Below are positions 1-11,485 of a stretch of DNA of 64,000 nt, piece after piece. This DNA is from Streptomyces galbus (GTDB lineage: Bacteria; Actinomycetota; Actinomycetes; Streptomycetales; Streptomycetaceae): contig NZ_SZPR01000018.1 of NCBI RefSeq assembly GCF_005280195.1, positions 341,524 through 405,523 of the forward strand, in the 5' to 3' direction. The first letter of the stretch is position 1; the number at the start of each line of letters is the position of its first letter. The translations under genes were made by a program, and so were the position numbers. The notes under the pieces are model-generated. The model saw nothing but the letters and a program-made list of their open reading frames with translations, was not told the origin of the DNA and did no database searches.

Positions 1-1
1 A

Positions 2-385
2 TCGGCGCCGGGTGCGGCGAGACTGACCATGACCGGCCGCTACCACGGCTCCACCACCGCCGGGCAGTGGCTCGACCGCATCGTGGCGCACGGCCTGGGC
101 ACCCGCAGCCGGGTCGAGCTCACCCTGACCGACGCGGGACTGGACGTCGTGCGCCCCGGCGCGAGCGACTTCTTCATCCCGGTCGGCGCGCTGCGGGAGG
201 CCGTGCTCGGCAAGGGCATCGCCGGCAAGGTCCTCACCGAGGGCGGCCTTCTGGTGGTGACCTGGGAGCACGGCGGCCGGCTGATCGACTCCGGCTTCCG
301 CTCGGACCACGCGGCCGAGCACGGCGCCTGGGTCGACGCCATCAACTCCATGATCAACAAGAGTGAAACGGAAGGCGCACGATGA
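2..385 (+). CDS. PH-like domain membrane protein, C-terminal part (5' end outside window)
   Basis: The reading frame is open from base 2 to the stop at 383-385, with no stop upstream, so the gene starts before the window; the ATG at 29 is internal or at best an alternative start. The visible 128 residues form an alternating strand pattern with a C-terminal amphipathic helix, like the bacterial PH-like domain of a small membrane protein that precedes carA in streptomycetes. The stop overlaps the carA start (ATGA at 382-385), so it is translationally coupled to the pyrimidine operon. Its role is unknown. The family call is from memory of the neighbourhood. Confidence 0.7.
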   Translation, partial: SAPGAARLTMTGRYHGSTTAGQWLDRIVAHGLGTRSRVELTLTDAGLDVVRPGASDFFIPVGALREAVLGKGIAGKVLTEGGLLVVTWEHGGRLIDSGFRSDHAAEHGAWVDAINSMINKSETEGAR

Positions 386-1531
386 CGACCTCCACGAAGG
401 GGAACGCCTCGCAGCGGAAAGGGGTGTCTCCCGCGGTACTCGTCCTGGAGGACGGCCGCGTCTTCCGCGGCCGCGCCTACGGGGCCGTGGGGGAGACGTT
501 CGGCGAGGCGGTGTTCTCCACCGGCATGACCGGCTACCAGGAGACCCTCACCGACCCGTCGTACGACCGGCAGATCGTCGTGGCGACCGCCCCGCAGATC
601 GGCAACACCGGCTGGAACGACGAGGACGACGAGTCCCGGCGCATCTGGGTCTCCGGCTACGTCGTGCGCGACCCCGCGCGCGTGCCGTCGAGCTGGCGCG
701 CCACCCGCTCCCTGGACGACGAGCTGGTCGCCCAGGGCGTGGTCGGCATCTCCGGCATCGACACCCGCGCCCTCACCCGCCACCTGCGCGAGCGCGGCTC
801 CATGCGCGCCGGCGTCTTCTCCGGCGAGGCCATCGCCCCCGACGCAGAGCTCCTCGCCCGCGTGCAGGCCCAGCCGCACATGAAGGGCGCGAGCCTCTAC
901 GAGGAGGTCGCCACCCAGGAGGCGTACGTCGTCCCCGCGGTCGGCGAGAAGCGGTTCACCGTGGCCGCCATCGACCTCGGCATCAAGGGCATGACCCCGC
1001 ACCGCATGGCCGAGCGCGGCATCGAGGTGCACGTGCTGCCCGCCACCGCCACCCCCGACGACGTCTACGCCGTCGCCCCGGACGGCGTGTTCTTCTCCAA
1101 CGGCCCCGGCGACCCCGCGACCGCCGACGGCCCCGTCGCCCTGATGCAGGCCGTCCTGGAGCGCAGGACCCCGCTGTTCGGCATCTGCTTCGGCAACCAG
1201 ATCCTCGGCCGCGCCCTCGGCTTCGGCACCTACAAGCTGAAGTACGGCCACCGCGGCATCAACCAGCCGGTCCAGGACCGCACCACCGGCAAGGTCGAGG
1301 TCACCGCGCACAACCACGGCTTCGCCGTGGACGCGCCGCTCGACAAGGTCAGCGAGACCGAGTTCGGCCGCGCCGAGGTCTCCCACGTCTGCCTCAACGA
1401 CGACGTCGTGGAGGGCCTGCAGCTGCTCGACCAGCCGGCCTTCTCCGTCCAGTACCACCCCGAAGCGGCCGCCGGCCCGCACGACGCCGCCTACCTGTTC
1501 GACCGCTTCGTCTCCCTGATGGAGGGCCAGC

Positions 1532-1539
<8 letters not shown>
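382..1539 (+). CDS. carA: Carbamoyl-phosphate synthase small (glutaminase) subunit
   Basis: CarA (385 aa) hydrolyses glutamine and passes ammonia to CarB for carbamoyl phosphate, used for pyrimidines and arginine. The N-terminal half is the CPSase small-chain domain; the C-terminal half is a class I glutamine amidotransferase. The nucleophile Cys269 sits in GICFGNQ, and the catalytic His359 and Glu361 in YHPEA. Length is typical. It starts with ATG overlapping the upstream stop (ATGA) and overlaps carB by 8 bases, so stoichiometric coupled translation is likely. It lies in the order carA-carB-pyrD-pyrF. Identification is secure. Confidence 0.98.
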
Positions 1540-4840
<3,301 letters not shown>

Positions 4841-4848
4841 CAGCCCAC

Positions 4849-4874
4849 GGGGGACACCGGAAACGGTGTCCCCC
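4849..4874 (+). terminator. Perfect hairpin with GAAA tetraloop between carB and pyrD
   Basis: An 11-bp perfect stem (GGGGGACACCG at 4849-4859 and its complement at 4864-4874) is closed by the GNRA-type tetraloop GAAA. There is no T-run, as usual in Streptomyces. It sits 9 bases after the carB stop and 31 bases before pyrD. It could be a partial terminator, or a stabiliser or processing site that sets pyrD-pyrF levels below carAB. Confidence 0.6.
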
Positions 4875-4905
4875 TCCGTCTGAGGACCCCGAGGACCCAC
4901 CCGAG

Positions 4906-6066
4906 ATGTACGACCTCTTCTTCCGCCTGGTCTTCCGGCGGATGGACCCGGAGCGGGCACACCACCTGGCCGTCCGCTGGATCCGCCTCATCGCCCGCGT
5001 CCCCGTGCTGCGCACGTTCGTCGCGGCCCTCCTCGCGCCCCGCGCGAAGGAGCTGCGCACCGAGGCGTTCGGCCTGCGGCTGCACAGCCCCTTCGGGCTC
5101 GCCGCCGGCTTCGACAAGAACGCCGTCGCGATCGACGGGATGGCGATGCTCGGCTTCGACCACGTCGAGATCGGCACCGTCACCGGCCAGGCCCAGCCCG
5201 GCAACCCGAAGAAGCGGCTGTTCCGCCTGGTCGCCGACCGGGCGCTGATCAACCGCATGGGCTTCAACAACGACGGCTCGCTGGCCGTCGCCGCCCGCCT
5301 GGCCTCCCGCGAGCCCGTCTTCCGCACGGTCGTGGGCGTCAACATCGGCAAGACCAAGGTCGTCCCGGAGGCGGACGCCGTCGCCGACTATGTGACGTCG
5401 GCCGAGCGGCTCGCGCCCCACGCCGACTACCTGGTCGTCAACGTCTCCTCGCCCAACACGCCCGGGCTGCGCAACCTCCAGGCGACCGAGGCGCTGCGCC
5501 CGCTGCTGACCGCCGTGCGCGAGGCCGCCGACCGGGTCGCCCCCGCGCGCCGCGTGCCGCTCCTGGTGAAGATCGCGCCCGACCTGGCCGACGACGACGT
5601 CGACGCGGTCGCCGACCTCGCCGTGGAGCTGGGCCTGGACGGGATCATCGCCACCAACACCACCGTCGCGCGCGAGGGACTCGGGCTGCGGTCCGCCCCG
5701 GAGCTGCTCGCGGAGACCGGCGGCCTGTCCGGCGCGCCACTGAAGACCCGCTCCCTGGAGGTGCTGCGACGCCTCTACGCACGCGTGGGCGACCGGGTGA
5801 CCCTGATCGGGGTCGGCGGCGTCGAGAACGCCGAGGACGCCTGGCAGCGCATCCTGGCCGGCGCCACCCTGGTCCAGGGCTACAGCGCCTTCATCTACCA
5901 GGGGCCCTTCTGGGGCCGCGCGATCCACAAGGGCCTCGTCGCCCGCCTGCGCACGAGCCCGTACGCCACCCTCGCCGACGCGGTCGGCGCCGACGTGAGG
6001 AACACCGTGAACAGCACCACGGACACCGGGAACACCATCGTGGGCCGGACGGGAGCGGCCGGATGA
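4906..6066 (+). CDS. pyrD: Dihydroorotate dehydrogenase (quinone), class 2
   Basis: PyrD (386 aa) oxidises dihydroorotate to orotate with FMN and passes electrons to membrane quinone. The N-terminal amphipathic helices (MYDLFFRLVFRRMDPERAHH) are the membrane-associated part typical of class 2. FMN/substrate motifs are GFDKNA, NRMGFNNDG and NVSSPNTPG, where the serine is the class 2 catalytic base; a GVGGV phosphate-binding loop follows. The ATG at 4906 is preceded by GAGGA. The stop overlaps pyrF (ATGA at 6063). It has a hydrophilic Thr/Asn-rich tail of about 20 residues beyond the barrel. Confidence 0.97.
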   Translation: MYDLFFRLVFRRMDPERAHHLAVRWIRLIARVPVLRTFVAALLAPRAKELRTEAFGLRLHSPFGLAAGFDKNAVAIDGMAMLGFDHVEIGTVTGQAQPGNPKKRLFRLVADRALINRMGFNNDGSLAVAARLASREPVFRTVVGVNIGKTKVVPEADAVADYVTSAERLAPHADYLVVNVSSPNTPGLRNLQATEALRPLLTAVREAADRVAPARRVPLLVKIAPDLADDDVDAVADLAVELGLDGIIATNTTVAREGLGLRSAPELLAETGGLSGAPLKTRSLEVLRRLYARVGDRVTLIGVGGVENAEDAWQRILAGATLVQGYSAFIYQGPFWGRAIHKGLVARLRTSPYATLADAVGADVRNTVNSTTDTGNTIVGRTGAAG

Positions 6067-6908
6067 GCGCCCTGGAGCCCTTCGGCGCCCGGCTGCGCCG
6101 CGCGATGGACGAGCGCGGCCCGCTGTGCGTGGGCATCGACCCGCACGCGTCCCTGCTCGTGGAGTGGGGCCTGAACGACGACGTCGCCGGCCTGGAGCGG
6201 TTCAGCCGCACCGTCGTCGAGGCGGTGGCCGACCGGGTCGCCGTGATGAAGCCGCAGAGCGCGTTCTTCGAGCGCTTCGGCTCCCGCGGCGTCGCCGTGC
6301 TGGAGACGGTGGTCCGCGAGGCCCGCGCGGCCGGCACCCTGGTCGTGATGGACGCCAAGCGCGGCGACATCGGCTCCACCATGGCCGGGTACGCCGAGGC
6401 CTACCTGCACAAGGACGCCCCGCTGTTCTCCGACGCCCTCACGGTGTCGCCCTACCTCGGCTACGGCTCGCTCGGCCCGGCCGTCGGCCTCGCGCGCGAG
6501 AACGGCGCCGGCCTGTTCGTCCTCGCGCTGACCTCCAACCCGGAGGGCGGCGAGGTGCAGCACGCGGTGCGCGCGGACGGCCGCACCGTCGGCGCGACCA
6601 TGCTGGCCCACCTGGCCGCCGAGAACGCGGGGGAGCAGCCGCTGGGCTCCTTCGGCGCGGTGGTCGGCGCGACCGTGGGTGACCTCGCCTCGTACGACCT
6701 GGACGTCAACGGTCCGCTCCTCGCCCCGGGTGTCGGCGCGCAGGGGGCCACCGCGGCCGACCTCCCGCGGGTGTTCGGGCCGGCGCTGCGCAACGTCGTG
6801 CCGAACGTGAGCCGCGGGGTGTTGCGCCAGGGTCCCGACCCGGTCGCGCTGCGTGACGCCGCCCGGAGGTTCGCCGACGAGATCCGGGACGTGGTGGCGG
6901 ATGCCTGA
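6063..6908 (+). CDS. pyrF: Orotidine 5'-phosphate decarboxylase (type 2)
   Basis: PyrF (281 aa) decarboxylates OMP to UMP, the last step of de novo pyrimidine synthesis. Its length and the motif DAKRGDIGSTM (catalytic Lys-Asp) identify the type 2 subfamily found in actinobacteria, which is longer than the E. coli type. A phosphate-gripping GVGAQG lies near the C-terminus. The ATG overlaps the pyrD stop by 4 bases, so it is the coupled last gene of this operon; the next 323 bases are non-coding. Confidence 0.96.
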   Translation: MSALEPFGARLRRAMDERGPLCVGIDPHASLLVEWGLNDDVAGLERFSRTVVEAVADRVAVMKPQSAFFERFGSRGVAVLETVVREARAAGTLVVMDAKRGDIGSTMAGYAEAYLHKDAPLFSDALTVSPYLGYGSLGPAVGLARENGAGLFVLALTSNPEGGEVQHAVRADGRTVGATMLAHLAAENAGEQPLGSFGAVVGATVGDLASYDLDVNGPLLAPGVGAQGATAADLPRVFGPALRNVVPNVSRGVLRQGPDPVALRDAARRFADEIRDVVADA

Positions 6909-7231
6909 ATCCGCTCGCGCGTGCGTTCGGACGCTCTGACGAGGGGTTCCGTCACGGCCGCAGTGCGGACAGACCTCCGAATCGGGGGCAGTATGTCCGC
7001 AATTGTCCGCCCCGGCTGAGGCTGACCAGGACTTTTCCGCTGTTCTCGCTGACTCCGGCGGACTTGACCGCTAGTCTCCGACGTGTGAGGGCGCCTCCCC
7101 CGGCTGGTGGAGCCCTCCGTACAAGTGGGTGAGGGCGGGCAGGCGTGTTGCTCGTGGCTCCCCAGGTGTGGGGCGTACTAGGTTCCTCACCGGTCCGTAT
7201 CCGACAGTTCGACATCCGAGGTGACGTAGGC
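6909..7231 (+). promoter_or_regulatory. Intergenic control region before mihF
   Basis: The 323 bases hold no credible gene. Two -10-like boxes are seen on the + strand: TAGTCT at 7072-7077, with CTGACT 18 bases before it, and TAGGTT at 7179-7184, which would put a start about 7191, some 40 bases before the mihF GTG. The upstream part has short direct repeats of TGTCCGC (near 7000). No clear pyrF terminator was found. Confidence 0.4.
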
Positions 7232-7555
7232 GTGGCTCTTCCGCCCCTTACCCCCGAACAGCGCGCAGCCGCGCTCGAAAAGGCCGCCGCGGCTCGCCGG
7301 GAGCGGGCCGAGGTCAAGAATCGACTCAAGCACTCCGGCGCCTCCCTGCACGAGGTCATCAAGCAGGGTCAGGAGAACGACGTCATCGGCAAGATGAAGG
7401 TCTCCGCCCTGCTGGAGTCCCTGCCCGGCGTGGGCAAGGTCCGCGCCAAGCAGATCATGGAGCGACTCGGCATCTCCGAGAGCCGTCGTGTGCGCGGCCT
7501 CGGTTCCAACCAGATCGCGTCCCTGGAGCGTGAGTTCGGCAGCACCGGCTCCTGA
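7232..7555 (+). CDS. mihF: Integration host factor-like nucleoid protein (sIHF / mIHF family)
   Basis: A 107-residue basic protein starting at GTG 7232 (MALPPLTPEQRA). The long basic N-terminal helix and the helix-two-turns-helix LPGVGKVRAKQIMERLGI match actinobacterial IHF, the essential nucleoid-associated protein named sIHF in S. coelicolor and mIHF in mycobacteria. It binds DNA without strict sequence specificity, bends it and affects topoisomerase action, sporulation and antibiotic production. The upstream in-frame codon at 7145 would add a tail not seen in the family, so GTG 7232 was chosen. It lies next to gmk, the usual actinobacterial order. Confidence 0.95.
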   Translation: MALPPLTPEQRAAALEKAAAARRERAEVKNRLKHSGASLHEVIKQGQENDVIGKMKVSALLESLPGVGKVRAKQIMERLGISESRRVRGLGSNQIASLEREFGSTGS

Positions 7556-7603
7556 CGCCGGCCGTCGCCGGGAAGGGAGTCCCGGGCACACCGGGATTGC
7601 TGG

Positions 7604-7609
7604 AATAAT
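7604..7609 (+). promoter_or_regulatory. -10 box of a likely leaderless gmk transcript
   Basis: AATAAT ends 6 bases before the gmk ATG at 7616 and no ribosome binding site precedes that ATG, the usual signature of a leaderless mRNA in Streptomyces. A clear -35 was not found. Confidence 0.45.
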
Positions 7610-7615
7610 CGCTGC

Positions 7616-8209
7616 ATGGCTGCAACATCCCGGGGGACGACCCCCGAGCCCCCGGACGTACGTCCGCGGCTGACCGTGCTCTCCGGCCCCTCCGGGGTCG
7701 GCAAGAGCACGGTCGTCGCCCATATGCGCAAGGAACACCCCGAGGTGTGGCTCTCGGTGTCGGCGACGACCCGCAAGCCCCGCCCCGGTGAGCAGCACGG
7801 AGTGCACTACTTCTTCGTCTCCGACGACGAGATGGACAAGCTCATCGCCAACGGCGAGCTGCTGGAGTGGGCCGAGTTCGCCGGCAACCGCTACGGCACG
7901 CCCCGCGCTGCCGTGCTGGAGCGGCTGGAGGCCGGGGAGCCGGTCCTGCTGGAGATCGACCTCCAGGGCGCCCGGCAGGTCCGCGCCTCCATGCCCGAGG
8001 CGCAGCTCGTGTTCCTGGCCCCGCCCTCCTGGGACGAGCTGGTGCGCAGGCTCACCGGCCGCGGCACCGAACAGCCCGAGGTGATCGAGCGCCGGCTGGA
8101 CGCGGCCAAGGTGGAACTGGCCGCCGAACCGGAGTTCGACGAGACGCTGGTCAACACCTCCGTCGAGGACGTGGCGCGTGAGCTGCTAGCCTTGATGGAT
8201 GTGGTGTGA
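7616..8209 (+). CDS. gmk: Guanylate kinase
   Basis: Gmk (197 aa) phosphorylates GMP to GDP. The P-loop is SGPSGVGKST (near residue 25), followed by the GMP-binding motifs SATTRKPRPGE and YFFVSDDEM and the lid region. An about 20-residue Pro/Thr-rich N-terminal extension precedes the core. The ATG at 7616 has no Shine-Dalgarno sequence but has a -10-like box 6 bases upstream. It lies between mihF and rpoZ, the conserved actinobacterial order. Confidence 0.97.
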   Translation: MAATSRGTTPEPPDVRPRLTVLSGPSGVGKSTVVAHMRKEHPEVWLSVSATTRKPRPGEQHGVHYFFVSDDEMDKLIANGELLEWAEFAGNRYGTPRAAVLERLEAGEPVLLEIDLQGARQVRASMPEAQLVFLAPPSWDELVRRLTGRGTEQPEVIERRLDAAKVELAAEPEFDETLVNTSVEDVARELLALMDVV

Positions 8210-8304
8210 CCGGAGTGCTGTGATCACGCACCCGTGACAGCGGCCCGGCGATCACCACCGTGTTCCGGTTTTTCGTTTCTTTCCCATCCATCGGAAGGTA
8301 GAGC

Positions 8305-8577
8305 GTGTCCTCTTCCATCTCCGCGCCCGAGGGCATCATCAACCCGCCGATCGACGAGCTCCTCGAGGCCACCGACTCGAAGTACAGCCTCGTGATCTAC
8401 GCGGCCAAGCGGGCACGCCAGATCAACGCGTACTACTCGCAGCTCGGCGAGGGCCTCCTCGAGTACGTCGGTCCGCTCGTGGACACCCACGTGCACGAGA
8501 AGCCGCTCTCGATCGCCCTGCGCGAGATCAACGCGGGTCTGCTGACGTCCGAGGCCATCGAGGGCCCGGCGCAGTAG
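8305..8577 (+). CDS. rpoZ: RNA polymerase omega subunit
   Basis: RpoZ (90 aa) supports folding and assembly of beta' into RNA polymerase. The sequence PPIDELLEATDSKYSLVIYAAKRARQINAYY is the family's signature N-terminal helix pair. The GTG start at 8305 is preceded by GGAAGG at 8292-8297. Length is typical of actinobacterial omega. A perfect 15-bp terminator hairpin follows 25 bases after the stop, so it probably forms the 3' end of a gmk-rpoZ unit. Confidence 0.97.
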   Translation: MSSSISAPEGIINPPIDELLEATDSKYSLVIYAAKRARQINAYYSQLGEGLLEYVGPLVDTHVHEKPLSIALREINAGLLTSEAIEGPAQ

Positions 8578-8602
8578 CGACAGCATCGTGCGAACGCCTT
8601 CT

Positions 8603-8637
8603 CCACAGGCCCGGCAGCACTCCTGCCGGGCCTGTGG
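8603..8637 (+). terminator. rpoZ terminator hairpin
   Basis: Perfect 15-bp stem (8603-8617 with 8623-8637, core GGCCCGGCAG) with a 5-base loop, 25 bases after the rpoZ stop. No U-tract, as is normal at this G+C content. Confidence 0.8.
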
Positions 8638-8670
8638 TGTGTCATGGGGACGTACGGTCTCCGAGCGTTT

Positions 8671-8710
8671 CTGAGCCATTCCGAGCCATTCCGAGTCATG
8701 CCGAGTCAGG
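8671..8710 (+). repeat. Four imperfect 10-bp tandem units before coaBC
   Basis: Units CTGAGCCATT, CCGAGCCATT, CCGAGTCATG and CCGAGTCAGG follow each other without gap and end at the coaBC ribosome binding site (GGGGAGAG). The 10-bp period places the motif on one face of the helix. Confidence 0.7.
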
Positions 8711-8719
8711 GGAGAGACG

Positions 8720-9922
8720 GTGGACAAGCCCAAGGTCGTGCTGGGGGTCAGCGGTGGCATCGCCGCCTACAAGGCCTGCGAGCTGCTGAGGAGGTTCACC
8801 GAGTCCGGCCACGACGTCCGGGTCGTCCCCACCGCCTCCGCCCTGCACTTCGTCGGCGCCGCCACCTGGTCGGCCCTGTCCGGCAACCCCGTGGCCACCG
8901 ACGTCTGGGAGGACGTCCACGAGGTCCCGCACGTGCGGATCGGCCAGCACGCCGACCTGGTCGTGGTCGCCCCCGCCACCGCCGACACCCTCGCCCGGGC
9001 GGCCCACGGCCTGGCGAACGACCTGCTGACCAACACCCTGCTCACCGCCCGCTGTCCGGTGGTCTTCGCCCCCGCCATGCACACCGAGATGTGGGAGCAC
9101 CCGGCCACCCGGGAGAACGTGGCGACGCTGCGCCGCCGCGGCAGCGTCGTCATCGAACCGGCCGTCGGCCGCCTCACCGGCGTCGACACCGGAAAGGGCC
9201 GGCTGCCCGACCCGGCCGAGATCTTCGAGGTCTGCCGCCGCGTGCTGGCCCGCGGCACCACCGGACCCGACCTCGCCGGACGGCACGTCGTCGTGAGCGC
9301 CGGCGGCACCCGCGAGCCGCTCGACCCCGTTCGCTTCCTCGGCAACCGCTCCTCCGGCAAGCAGGGCTACGCCCTCGCCCGCACCGCCGCCGCCCGGGGC
9401 GCCCGGGTCACCCTGATCGCGGCCAACACGAGCCTGCCCGACCCGGCGGGCGTCGACGTCGTGCCGGTCGGCACGGCCGTCCAGCTCCGTGAGGCGGTCC
9501 TCAAGGCGGCCGCGGACGCCGACGCGGTCGTCATGGCCGCCGCCGTCGCCGATTTCCGGCCTGCCTCCTACGCGACCGGGAAGATCAAGAAGAAGGACGG
9601 CCAGGAGCCCGAGCCGGTCGTCCTGGTGCGCAACCCCGACGTGCTCGCCGAGATCTCCGCCGAACGGGCCCGGACCGGACAGGTGATCGTCGGCTTCGCC
9701 GCCGAGACCGACGAGGTCCTCGCCAACGGCCGCGCCAAGCTCAGCCGCAAGGGCTGCGACCTGCTCGTGGTCAACGAGGTGGGGGAGCGCAAGACCTTCG
9801 GCGCCGAGGAGAACGAGGCGGTCGTGCTGGGCGCCGACGGCAGCGAGACGCCCGTGCCGCACGGCCCCAAGGAGGCCCTCGCCGACACCGTGTGGGACCT
9901 GGTGCGCGAGCGCCTGGCATGA
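8720..9922 (+). CDS. coaBC: Bifunctional phosphopantothenoylcysteine decarboxylase/phosphopantothenate-cysteine ligase
   Basis: CoaBC/Dfp (400 aa) makes 4'-phosphopantetheine precursors for coenzyme A. Residues about 1-185 are the flavoprotein CoaC domain (GVSGGIAAYKA, catalytic-type VPHVRI histidine, PAMHTEMW in place of the enterobacterial PAMNxxMW). The C-terminal CoaB ligase domain has SAGGTREPLDPVRFLGNRSSGK and AAAVADFRP. In the segment GRLTGVDTGKGRLPDP, where E. coli has the active-site cysteine in ACGDIGPGRM, no cysteine is present; I believe this is common in actinobacteria. GTG start at 8720 after GGGGAGAG. Confidence 0.96.
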   Translation: MDKPKVVLGVSGGIAAYKACELLRRFTESGHDVRVVPTASALHFVGAATWSALSGNPVATDVWEDVHEVPHVRIGQHADLVVVAPATADTLARAAHGLANDLLTNTLLTARCPVVFAPAMHTEMWEHPATRENVATLRRRGSVVIEPAVGRLTGVDTGKGRLPDPAEIFEVCRRVLARGTTGPDLAGRHVVVSAGGTREPLDPVRFLGNRSSGKQGYALARTAAARGARVTLIAANTSLPDPAGVDVVPVGTAVQLREAVLKAAADADAVVMAAAVADFRPASYATGKIKKKDGQEPEPVVLVRNPDVLAEISAERARTGQVIVGFAAETDEVLANGRAKLSRKGCDLLVVNEVGERKTFGAEENEAVVLGADGSETPVPHGPKEALADTVWDLVRERLA

Positions 9923-10160
9923 CGGTTCACCGGACCGGACCAACGCCGGGGACCGGCTCGATCCGGGCGTGGCGCCCCTGGCCAGGCCGCACGGCATTGG
10001 GCAGAATGCCCCGTGCCGCAGGTCACAGCGCTCCCGAGAGGCGAGACAGTGGGTCCGCGGCCGGGCTCGACCGATAAACTGTCCCCGGACGACGCCGGGC
10101 GCAGCCTCCGTCGCGTCCACCAATGATCAGCCAGCAGCCGCTGCAACCCCAGGGAGCGTT

Positions 10161-11369
10161 GTGTCCCGTCGCCTGTTCACCTCGGAGTCCGTGACCGAGG
10201 GTCACCCCGACAAGATCGCTGACCAGATCAGCGACACCATTCTCGACGCGTTGCTGCGCGAGGACCCCACCTCCCGGGTGGCGGTCGAGACCCTGATCAC
10301 GACCGGCCTGGTGCACGTGGCCGGAGAGGTCACCACGAAGGCCTACGCGCCGATCCCGCAGCTCGTGCGCGAGCGGATCCTCGAGATCGGCTACGACTCC
10401 TCGAAGAAGGGCTTCGACGGCGCCTCCTGCGGTGTGTCGGTGTCGATCGGCTCACAGTCCCCGGACATCGCGCAGGGCGTCGACGCGGCGTACGAGGCCC
10501 GGGTGGAGGGCGACGACGACGAGCTGGACCGCCAGGGCGCCGGCGACCAGGGCCTGATGTTCGGCTACGCCTCCGACGAGACGCCGACGCTGATGCCGCT
10601 GCCGATCTTCCTGGCCCACCGGCTGTCCAAGCGCCTGTCGGACGTGCGCAAGAACGGCACCATCCCCTACCTGCGCCCGGACGGCAAGACGCAGGTCACC
10701 ATCGAGTACGACGGCGACAAGGCGGTCCGCCTGGACACCGTCGTGGTCTCCTCGCAGCACGCCTCCGACATCGACCTGGAGTCGCTGCTGGCCCCCGACA
10801 TCCGCGAGTTCGTCGTGGAGCCGGAGCTGAAGGCTCTCCTGGACGACGGCATCAAGCTGGACACCGAGGGCTACCGCCTGCTGGTGAACCCCACCGGCCG
10901 CTTCGAGATCGGCGGTCCGATGGGCGACGCGGGCCTGACCGGCCGGAAGATCATCATCGACACCTACGGCGGCATGGCCCGCCACGGCGGCGGCGCCTTC
11001 TCCGGCAAGGACCCGTCCAAGGTGGACCGCTCGGCCGCGTACGCGATGCGCTGGGTGGCGAAGAACGTGGTCGCCGCGGGCCTGGCCTCCCGCTGCGAGG
11101 TCCAGGTGGCCTACGCGATCGGCAAGGCCGAGCCGGTGGGCCTGTTCGTGGAGACCTTCGGCACCGAGAAGGTCGACATCGACCGGATCGAGCAGGCCAT
11201 CGACCAGGTCTTCGACCTGCGCCCGGCCGCGATCATCCGCGACCTGGACCTGCTGCGCCCGATCTACGCCCAGACCGCCGCGTACGGCCACTTCGGCCGT
11301 GAGCTGCCCGACTTCACCTGGGAGAAGACGGACCGCGTGGACGCCCTGCGCAAGGCGGCGGGCCTGTAG
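10161..11369 (+). CDS. metK: S-adenosylmethionine synthetase
   Basis: MetK (402 aa) makes SAM from methionine and ATP. The N-terminus MSRRLFTSESVTEGHPDKIA, the ATP motif GAGDQG and the P-loop-like GGGAFSGKDPSKVDRS identify it. The frame is open further upstream (to 9969), but the GTG at 10161 preceded by AGGGAG gives the family length. The 238-base gap upstream shows no clear SAM riboswitch. A strong terminator follows. Confidence 0.98.
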   Translation: MSRRLFTSESVTEGHPDKIADQISDTILDALLREDPTSRVAVETLITTGLVHVAGEVTTKAYAPIPQLVRERILEIGYDSSKKGFDGASCGVSVSIGSQSPDIAQGVDAAYEARVEGDDDELDRQGAGDQGLMFGYASDETPTLMPLPIFLAHRLSKRLSDVRKNGTIPYLRPDGKTQVTIEYDGDKAVRLDTVVVSSQHASDIDLESLLAPDIREFVVEPELKALLDDGIKLDTEGYRLLVNPTGRFEIGGPMGDAGLTGRKIIIDTYGGMARHGGGAFSGKDPSKVDRSAAYAMRWVAKNVVAAGLASRCEVQVAYAIGKAEPVGLFVETFGTEKVDIDRIEQAIDQVFDLRPAAIIRDLDLLRPIYAQTAAYGHFGRELPDFTWEKTDRVDALRKAAGL

Positions 11370-11392
11370 GTCCGCCCCGCCCGTACGACGGC

Positions 11393-11427
11393 GAAGGCCC
11401 GGCGTTCCCTCGGAGGGCCGGGCCTTC
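11393..11427 (+). terminator. metK terminator hairpin
   Basis: Perfect 11-bp stem GAAGGCCCGGC (11393-11403) with its complement (11417-11427), 13-base loop, 23 bases after the metK stop. Confidence 0.75.
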
Positions 11428-11472
11428 GGCCTCCCCGGCGCGAACGCCGGTCGTCGTGTCAGTGGCGTTTGG

Positions 11473-11479
11473 TAAGAAT
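11473..11479 (+). promoter_or_regulatory. -10 box of a likely leaderless priA transcript
   Basis: TAAGAAT ends 6 bases before the GTG at 11486; no ribosome binding site lies in between. This supports GTG 11486 as a leaderless start rather than the in-frame GTG at 11456. Confidence 0.45.
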
Positions 11480-11485
11480 GCAAGC

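Noticed and set aside
9923..10160. SAM riboswitch before metK
   Set aside because: I could not find the core motifs of SAM-I, SAM-II or SAM-IV elements; only short GC stems are present.
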